This document shows positions 56,334 to 64,000 of a DNA stretch of 64,000 nt, in pieces. The notes beneath the pieces were generated by a model. The model searched no databases. It was given only the letters and a program-made list of their open reading frames with translations, and was not told where the DNA came from. Source of the DNA: Setophaga petechia (taxonomy: Eukaryota; Chordata; Aves; Passeriformes; Parulidae); assembly GCA_024362935.1 (NCBI GenBank), contig JANCRA010000028.1, forward strand, positions 2,826,501 to 2,890,500, written 5' to 3'. Both the position numbers and the translations under genes were made by a program. How positions within the stretch are numbered: the stretch's first letter is position 1; the number at the start of each line of letters is the position of its first letter.

Positions 56334-59300
56334 CTGCAGAGTTTAGAATGGAGTGTGTCCCTGGGCAGGTGGCTGCCAGAGCCATATTGTATTGTATTCA
56401 GTATTCAATATTGCAGAGCTGTGTTTACCTCAGAAATGCTAAAGGCAGGCCAGGTTCAGTGCTGGGAGCTGTGATGGGATGAGCTCCCAGGGCTTGCACA
56501 GAGCCTGCAGAGCACAGACACCCACACATGTGCACAGAGGTGCACACAGGACACACACAACCAAAACGCCTGCACTGACTGAACCACAACAGCTCCAGCT
56601 TAATCCCAAACTGAAAAGAAAGAGCAACTCATCAAATTTAAATTTCAGCCTTTTTCTTTTCTGTGCTTTTGTTTCAGTATTTAGAGCTCCAACTAACAAA
56701 GCAACAGACACAATGCCATCTCCTTGGGAAACACGTACTCAGCTCCTTCCATCTGCTCCTTCCCCAAGCCCCTTGCATTCTGCAAAACAGATTGTGCTGT
56801 GAAATATTAATACTTTGCTCTTCTATCATTATTTCCAACCCTGAATCTCAAGGCTTGTTCCCAGCTTCTGTCCCCCTTACATTTTTTCCAGGGATCACAG
56901 CACTCCATGGGTTATGTTACTGCACACTGCACCACGTCTGAGTGGAGCTTTCATAAAAAGGTGGAAGCAGTCCAGGAGCAGCTTCTAGGGAGCCTTCCAT
57001 CTGCAGCAGCATTTTATTTCGACAGCAGAGGGGAAATCAGATCCCAGTGTTGCTGATTGGCTTTGGGAGTCGACTCTTCAGCTGTGTAGGAGGAGCTCAC
57101 TTCCACCAGGGCAGCGGCACGGGGGCTCTTGGGGCTCTCAGGGAACAATGACTGTTCAGTTCAGGGCAGTGCTGAGTGCCCTGAACTCGAGTGATGCTTT
57201 TGCTCTACATTTCTTTGAATCTGACTCTGTGCTATGTAATCTGGATTTCTGCTCCATCTGCCTTCTGACTAACCACACCGATTTATTCCATGTGCTCTCT
57301 GAAGAAGCACATCCACGTGCTTGCCTTTCTGTAGCATGGGAGAGTGGCTTCAACACAGCACTGTTCCAACAAGCCTATTTCAGTCCAGCTCTGAACCCCT
57401 TTTCTCCAAATGTCCCAGCAAACACATCTGTGAGCAGTTTCTGTGATTGCAGATAACTGAGATAAAGAGGAGTGCACAGAAAAGGCAGCCTTGAAGCAGG
57501 GCCTCACCTGGTACAGATCAGCTTTGGCACCAGTGGCTGCCAAACTGACCCACTGATGTTTGTGCCCAGCACTGGGGACAGCTTGCTCTTCTCCCAGACT
57601 CTGGATTCAAGGGCATTCCTTCTTCTGAGTCCCTATCTGGGGAGATACCAGAGAGATATCTCTGAGTCCCCAGAGACTCCCTAGAGCCCCTGTCAGAGAG
57701 ATGGCTGCCCAAGCCCAAACCTGCTATGTTTTTTATGGCCACGTCTAAACAGAACTGCAAGGATGATTTCTCAGTGCCATTTCCATGTTTTGTGGTAAAT
57801 CAGCAACAGGCTTGCTCTTCTTCTAGGAAAAGAACATTATGGCTCCCAAGGCCTTAATGAAGCTTCACATCAGACAGTTGTGCTTCATCTGTCTCCTGCT
57901 CAGTTGGGTAAGACAGGCAGCATCTAAAAGGTAACCCCCACAAGAAAATAAGCTTTTGCCTTATCAAAATGCTGATAAAAAGAGCAGCAAACCCCAAGAG
58001 CAGGGGCACAGCTCCAGAGTGCCCTCCATTCCTGTGGTCCCCAGAGCCAGGGAGTCCTGGGGCAGAGCTGGAGAGGTTCCCTGGAGCAGTGACAGCCCCG
58101 TGCCACAGCAAGGCAGCCTGGCCAGGGTCCACATCAAACACAGGCTCTGAAACCAAGGGTGAGAGCACAGCCCAGCCTGGGACATACCAGGACTGGCCTG
58201 GGTAGCCCTGTGGAGCCAGCCCCAGTGTCCCCAGAGAGATGGGGATGCCACAGGAGCTCATCTGCCACCACCCCTGTCTGCCAACCCAGGCACAGGCATG
58301 TGGCAAACCCTCTGCTGGCCTGCAGCAGTCACAGTTATGGATGTTTATGTTTTTGCAGCACCATAAGTCACCTTGGAGTGTCTGGCATTAAGCAGGATAA
58401 TTTGCAGGTTTTTCCAAGGCCTCGGATTCCTCAGTGCTGAGGTGTAATGGCCCGAGTCCCTCTATAACTATATTTTTTCCTATTCACATAAGGTCAGAGA
58501 GGGCCACTTAACCTTATTATTTCAGAAGGCTCAAAGCTTTGACAATTATAAACAGGAGAGTAAAAACAAGAGCTAAATTTGTGTAATACATTACTTATCC
58601 TTCCCCAGCCTCTGAATCCAAGCAAGAAAGGTGAAGATGGCTCTGATTCCAACTTCCTTATCTAGGGCCTGGTTTGAATGGGACCCACAGAGCTAAAGGT
58701 GGGAACAATTAATACCAAAGGTGGGAACAATAAACAACACAAATTAATCCATATCCATAATGGGGATCCAAGTGGGTTTGTTCCTACCACACTTCCAGAC
58801 TCCAGAAATGCTCATCCAAGGCAAAGCTGAGGTAATATGGGCAGAAGTGTGCAAATATGTGAACAGAGGAGCAGACACAAATCAGCTGCTGCTGGCACAT
58901 TCTCGATGACCCTGTCCCAAGGGTCCAGCACCTCCTGGCAGCAATTCTTTGCTGATCTTGCTGCTGTGGACTCCCCTTGCAGCTGACCACAGACCACGTA
59001 TCCCACAACAGAAACCTGCTGCAGCCTCTTCTGATATTTCCTTGCCCAGAAAATCCCCAGTCACTGGCAACACTTGCACTGCAATTAAAACCTGAACAGG
59101 CAGTGGCACACCCCTGTGAGCATCCTTACCCAGCCAGTGCCCCCTCCAGGAAAAGGGGTCCTGCACAGCCCCTCAGCTGCTGAGGGAGAAACAGGGCAGA
59201 AATCCCAAAAGATTCAGTGATAAATGCATTAGGACTGGGCTATGCCCAGCTTGTGCAAAGGGAAACAGGAAGAAAAAACATCACTGCTTGATCTGCACAA

Positions 59301-60528
59301 TGAGGAATTTTTAAGATAGGTAATGACAATTCCAAACCTCCAGCTGCAGAGAGGCACTGCTCAGGTGAAGCAGCACTGCCTGGGCACAACTTTGTGAGCT
59401 TCCTTTGCACTAAAGAGACAGGCAGAACAAATCCCTTCTTAAATGCAATCCTGCAACCCATTTCAATACCCAGTGCTGGAAGATGAAGCTTCCGTCAAGC
59501 CAGTCAGGGCTGAAATATTGTTTATTGTACCTGAAAATTAATTTCATACCTTTTGGGGCATCACCAGATTGTTCAATCACTGACTGTGCACATGAACCTG
59601 CAAGTTTAGTGGCCAATTTTCTTCAGGCATGCACTAAAGTGCACCCACGTAGTTAAGATCAAATTCAGCCCATGGTGTTGGAACATTATGGTACATAACT
59701 CAACAGAAATGTCAGACCTGTGACTGTTAAAGCATAATATTTACTGTGCACCACCACAAATTTACACAGCTCAACACTGCAACCCTTCCTAGGCATACAA
59801 TGGTCCAGGAAACCAGAAGAATTAATTTTTCATCCATTGGGTGAGAAGCTGGTGTGAAGTTTTCCCTGTGGATCAGCCACGGGCTGTCAGTGCAAGGAAG
59901 ATATCCCAGGGTGTACATCTGCTGTTCACAAATTCTAGCAGGCCCTGAATTCAGATGTAGGACACAAGGGCATCCTGAACAGACAGCTACAGCAACCCAG
60001 GAGTGCTGTGCACTAGAGGACATCACACACCTGGCCAAAGACTCACACATTTATTTGTCAGGAGCAGACTTGGACTGTGTCCAGTGGTTATGGTGGCAGG
60101 TGACCAGGAGCTCACAGTGACTCTGCTGGGTTACAGAGGTCTGGGAAAGAGAGGAGGTCTGACACTCAGCCATAAATCTGTGGTAAATTTACTGACTCCC
60201 CACTGTTTCTTCTGGGCAAACATGTTTAAAAGCAGGTGCAAAACTGAGTTTTAAAAATAAATATTAACTGTCAGAGTTCACAGACCACAAATTTACCCTG
60301 TTTCTTTTAAAGTAAGTATAAACACTGAAGGTGTTTATTCAGGCTTGCTTGCCCACGTCCATCATGAGAAACATTGGGATGAGAGAAATACCAGTGCTGA
60401 GCAAAGATGCATCCATGTGTTCTGGGCCACCAGACCTGCTGCATCTCTGCCAGAGCCTTCTAGAAAGGCAGTGAGTGAGTCAAGGTCCTCAGTGAAGAGA
60501 GGGATCACTTCAGGGCACCACTGACAGC
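56334..60528. other. Non-coding DNA with small repeats and a hairpin
   Basis: No gene was recognised. It contains the hairpin at 57158-57187 and a 25-bp-spaced direct repeat 'aaaggtgggaacaat' at about 58694-58732. The block 56940-57180 has a CCAAT-type motif (gattgg) and CpGs and could be regulatory. The 150-codon minus-strand frame at 57854-58306 has no recognisable product. Confidence 0.45.
57158..57187. repeat. Perfect hairpin, 11-bp stem, 8-nt loop
   Basis: AGTTCAGGGCA and TGCCCTGAACT are exact reverse complements separated by gtgctgag. The stem is too short for a typical microRNA precursor; its flanks do not extend the pairing. Confidence 0.9.
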
Positions 60529-60534
60529 CATCAC

Positions 60535-60919
60535 TGTCACAGACATCTTTTATGGAAAATCCTTTCTTTAGGATTTTTCCTCCTGAGAAGCTGAGAGGCC
60601 TCAGGAACAAAATGTAAACATTGATTATCTGCTGCTGTGGAATGCAACAGGTGCATCTGGGATTGGTCTCATGTGGTTGTTTTAATTAATGGCCAGTCAC
60701 AGTCAGCTGGCTCAGACACTCTGTCCAAGACACAAGCTTTTGTTATGATTTTCTTCCTATTCTATTCTAAGCCAGCCTTCTGATGAAATCCTTTCTTCTA
60801 TTCTTTTAGTATAGTTTTAATGTAATATTTATCATAAAATAATAAATCAAGCCTTCTGAAACATGGAGTCAGATCCTCATCTCTTCCCTCAACCTGAGAC
60901 CCCTGTAAGCACTGTCACA
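60535..60919 (+). mobile_element. Complete solo LTR (385 bp) with 6-bp target duplication
   Basis: It starts TGTCACAGAC and ends CTGTCACA, with AATAAA at 60841-60846. CATCAC immediately precedes (60529-60534) and follows (60920-60925) the LTR, an exact 6-bp target-site duplication. A 6-bp duplication is typical of class II (ERVK-like) avian retroviruses. No internal sequence is present, so it arose by LTR-LTR recombination. The 3' end matches the fragment at window positions 1-101. Confidence 0.95.
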
Positions 60920-60925
60920 CATCAC

Positions 60926-61790
60926 CACCAGACACAAGCATGCCTCAGTGCTACCCCTCCAATCACCCCAGCACTGCCAAGGTGAAGCTGAATTTCCCCA
61001 GAGCAAGTATTTCTGATCCAGCAATCCACCAGGAATGGGGCTGCTGCCTGGCTTGAGCAGGCTGATGTACAATCACCTGGTGGCAATGGCTTTGGGCACT
61101 GCAAGCCACCACAGTGAGAGGGTACATAAATAACACCTGCCCAAATGTGTGTTTACACAGAGCAAAGTAATAGCTCCATCAGACCTTTACATTCTATCAA
61201 CCAAATAATATGAGTTTTTAAAAGCATTTAGTACTTTTAACAGGCATTTTAACAGCTCTCATAACTCAACTGCATCTTTGCTGTAAATCACTTGACAGTT
61301 GAATACTCCATTATATGATCTAATCCCCTTCAGCATTTCAGAAATGAAGAAAAAACCTTCCTAGGGTTGTTTAGGAAGGCAAACAACTTTGCTAGGTGCT
61401 TGTAATGGGAGAAAACCCAGCCAGGCAGAGGCCAGTGAAACTCATGTGCCCTGCTGTGTGTGAGCACAGAGGCCAGGGCTGGAAGGAGCTGGTCCTGCCC
61501 CAGAGCCCAGTGACTGCAGCCCAGCAGAGAGCAAACAGCCCCTGCTATTCTGAGAGGCTGCCCGAGCACAGCAGCACCACCCAGGGCAGGAACCAGGGGC
61601 CTTTCCCCCCTGGAGTCCCCTGAACACAGGGGCTGGGGGGTCACACTCTCCTGAGCCCACCCCACACACACAGGGCAGCAGGTCCTGACCCAGCAGCTCT
61701 GGGGAACCCCTGCTGCCAGCCAGGACCAGAGCATCCAGCTTCAACCTGGCACCTGCTGAGGGAACAGGAGCCCACCACATCCCTCTGTGA
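60926..61790. other. Non-coding DNA
   Basis: Nothing recognised. The minus-strand frames at 61330-61804 are featureless. Confidence 0.5.
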
Positions 61791-62332
61791 CAAACAGGAG
61801 TCATTGAACAGGAATCACTGAACAGGAATCATTGAACAGGAATCAAACTAGAATCAAACAGGAATCATCAAACAGGAATCAAACTGGAATCATCAAACAG
61901 GAATCATCAAAAGGGAATCAAACAGGAAATCATCAAACAGGAATCAAACTGGAATCATCAAACAGGAATCGAACAGGAATCAAAGAGGAATCAAACAAGA
62001 ATCATCAAACAGGAATCACTGAACAGGAATCACTGAACAGGAATCAACCAGGAATCAACCAGGAATCATCGAACAGGAATCCTCAAACAGGAATCCTCAA
62101 ACAGGAACCAAACAGGAATCATTGAACAGGAATCAAACAGGAACCATTGAACAGGAATCATCAAACAGGAATCATCAAACAGGAATCAAACAGGAATCAT
62201 CAAACAGGAATCATTGAGCAGGATTCATCAAACAGGAATCAAACAGCAATCATCAAACAGGAATCATTGAACAGGAATCAAACAGGAATCATCAAACAGG
62301 AATCACTGAACAGGAATCAAACAGGAATCATG
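61791..62332. repeat. 11/14-bp minisatellite, about 40 units
   Basis: The core 'aacaggaatca' repeats throughout, joined either directly (11-bp step) or through tca/tcga/ttga/ctga linkers (about 14-bp step). The two step sizes intermix irregularly. Frames of 97 and 117 codons (NRNQTGI-type) are artefacts of the array. Confidence 0.95.
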
Positions 62333-62653
62333 ACCTCCCAGCTCAGCAAGGACAGAGACCAGCTGAGAGGAGGCACGGGGAGCAGAGGATGGGAGAACAC
62401 AGACTACCCATGCACATTCCTACACGTGGCCATGAAACATTTGGAGCATCCAGCCTCCATTTCCCCTCACCTCCCTCAGAAGTGCAGGGTTACATCCTGA
62501 CAGTCCCATCCTGTCTCCTGCCCCAGATGGAAGGCCCAGCTCTTACATTCTGTTCTATATTTCAAAGTGCACAAACAAAAGCAGGAGAGGCAATTAAGTC
62601 TAGATGTAGGCAGAAAGGAGATCTGCAACAAACCAGTGTTTAAGAAACACTGT
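62333..62653. other. Spacer between minisatellite and LTR
   Basis: Nothing recognised. Confidence 0.5.
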
Positions 62654-62937
62654 TGTCACTATAGGACATGAAATAACATGGCACTGTTCTCAAGGTAAAA
62701 AAGGGAAGTTTATTTTCTGACTCTAACATTTATAGATTTCTAAAAGTGACAGTAGACTGGAGGGTGACAGTGCCACCTCTCCAATGACACAGGACAAACC
62801 AACAGTCTATCAAATTTCTCCTCTTCCATAAAAGAATGCAAAACAATAAGTTATTTACAGGAAGTGTGTGAGAAAGTTCGTTACAAGAATATAAACATCA
62901 GAAGGCTTAGAAAAATCCTAAAAAAATCAGGGTGACA
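62654..62937 (-). mobile_element. Solo LTR (284 bp), minus strand
   Basis: Same family and orientation as 50550-50840; on the plus strand it runs from TGTCACTATAGGAC to 'cagggtgaca'. The flanks CACTGT (62648-62653) and CACTGC (62938-62943) agree at five of six bases, consistent with a 6-bp target duplication with one later change. No internal retroviral sequence is present. Confidence 0.9.
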
Positions 62938-62943
62938 CACTGC

Positions 62944-63510
62944 TTCAAATCAGACATTCCACTCTGCTTCACTCTGCCTTTATGATCCCTACTCCGATGA
63001 GCTCTTTAAAAAAACAAACACACACAGGCTCTTGCTACATACATATACTGCATCCAGATGAATGCTTTGGTTCACTTAGCAGAAGTTTTTCTTGGCTGTA
63101 AAAGATGGCAGGCTGGGGAGGCTGAACGAGTGTGGGGCAGAGCTGGGACAGCTGGATCCCAGTGGTGTGGAGCCTGCACCAGCCCCCTGCAAAACAAGGA
63201 GCAAGCCAGAGACAATGCAGAGAGCTGACACCATGCAGGGCCCTGCACAGGCAGCCACAGTGACACACTGGGGTACCACAGTGGCCACACCTCCTTAAAT
63301 AAATGCTTGGTGAAGCCCCTGCAGGCTTTGAGTAGGGGCTTATTCTTCCCCCCTTCCCAAAATCACACAATGCCTCCAAGACAAAGATCTCTGCCTCATT
63401 TGTTCAGAGCTTGGACCTGCAAACACTCACCCCCAGAACTGCAGTGTTGAATTTGCTGTGCTGGGACCTCTGGCTGGGTCTGCTGCCACAAGCCTGGATG
63501 GCAGAGCAGG
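62944..63510. other. Non-coding spacer
   Basis: No gene was recognised. The 114-codon minus-strand frame at 63035-63379 is featureless. Confidence 0.5.
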
Positions 63511-64000
63511 CACAAGGCTGGCAGTGAGGTGGGGATGAGCCCCCTGTGTCCCCATGCCTGGCATGGACACACCAGGACTGTCACAAGGCTGGCAGTGAGG
63601 TGGGGATGAGCCCCCTGTGTCCCCATGCCTGGCAGTGCTCATAGACACACCAGGACTGTCACAAGGCTGGCAGTGAGGTGGGGATGAGCCCCCTGTGTGT
63701 CCATGCCTGGCAGTGCTCATAGACACACAGGACTGTCACAAGGCTGGCAGTGAGGTGGGGATGAGCCCCCTGTGTCCCCATGCCTGGCATGGACACACCA
63801 GGACTGTCACAAGGCTGGCAGTGAGGTGGGGATGAGCCCTCCATGTCCCCATGCCTGGCAGTGCCCCTGGACACACCAGGACTGTCACAAGGCTGGCATT
63901 GAGGTGGGGATGAGCCCCCTGTGTCCCCATGCCTGGCAGTGCTCATAGACACACCAGGACTGTCACAAGGCTGGCAGTGAGGTGGGGATGAGCCCCCTGT
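63511..64000. repeat. 71/78-bp minisatellite with trimeric order (continues past window)
   Basis: 'cacaaggctgg' starts at 63511, 63582, 63660, 63737, 63808, 63886 and 63964, giving spacings of 71, 78, 77, 71, 78 and 78 bp. Short units read 'ggcatggacacaccagg'; long units carry an extra 'gtgctcata' type segment. The pattern short-long-long repeats, making a ~226-bp trimer. The array runs off the right edge, so its full length is unknown. Confidence 0.95.

Noticed and set aside
57148..57456. 102-codon plus-strand frame starting just after a promoter-like block
   Set aside because: No family resemblance. The cysteine and phenylalanine content is not patterned, and the ATG lies in a hairpin-adjacent context without supporting evidence.
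61832..62500. NRNQTGI-repeat frames that resemble low-complexity proteins
   Set aside because: They are translations of the 11/14-bp minisatellite.
50550..62937. Possible single provirus bounded by the two same-family, same-strand LTRs
   Set aside because: No retroviral internal sequence lies between them, the interval is filled with unrelated minisatellites and another LTR, and each LTR has its own flanking sites.
1..64000. tRNA, rRNA, snRNA and microRNA genes
   Set aside because: No cloverleaf, snRNA signature or microRNA-length hairpin was seen by eye. A covariance-model search would be needed to exclude small ones.

Overview
This is a 64-kb stretch of vertebrate, almost certainly songbird (passerine), nuclear DNA. 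The evidence is the repeat content: truncated CR1 LINE tails ending in the ATTCTRTG octamer, a CR1 ORF2 fragment, and several short endogenous-retrovirus LTRs of types I associate with passerine genomes (TGTCAC...CACA ends, AATAAA signal, 6-bp target duplications). I found no host protein-coding gene, tRNA, rRNA, snRNA or CRISPR array that I could recognise. The long open frames are either internal to tandem repeats whose period is a multiple of three, or short chance frames. The window is best read as intronic or intergenic sequence, but I cannot name the locus.

Layout. 0-19 kb is mostly single-copy non-coding DNA with a truncated LTR at the very start, two small tandem repeats (7.1 and 14.1 kb), two CR1 tails (12.6 and 14.7 kb), a promoter-like block at 7.3 kb (MEF2-type site and TATA box) and several AT-rich blocks that look like conserved non-coding elements (5.1, 11.6, 18.4 and 19.0 kb). 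19.6-20.2 kb holds an ERV fragment on the minus strand whose near-identical partner lies at 42.9-43.4 kb on the plus strand. 27.6-28.6 kb is a ~78-bp minisatellite interrupted by a 70-bp patch of the unique DNA found 1 kb upstream. 29.97-30.64 kb is a 678-bp segment copied to 34.76-35.43 kb; the copy sits between two 154-bp direct repeats, as if it had been inserted with an unusually long target duplication. 42.5-44.95 kb is a nested block: two CR1 minus-strand pieces in colinear order flank ERV fragments, including an env-like remnant and its 3' LTR.

The last 16 kb (48.4-64 kb) is rich in unrelated minisatellites: a 456-bp C-free GGGAT/GGGGAT tract, a 30/60-bp array, a 21-bp array, a 60-bp triplication, an 11/14-bp array, and a 71/78-bp array that runs off the window with a trimeric higher-order pattern. 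Three solo LTRs lie among them (50.55, 60.54 and 62.65 kb), two with recognisable target-site duplications.

No genes act together here. The most informative content is genome structure: duplicative insertion, filler-DNA capture in a minisatellite, nested transposons, and candidate regulatory blocks. All identities and boundaries were read by eye without alignment tools, so ends may be off by several bases and divergence figures are approximate.
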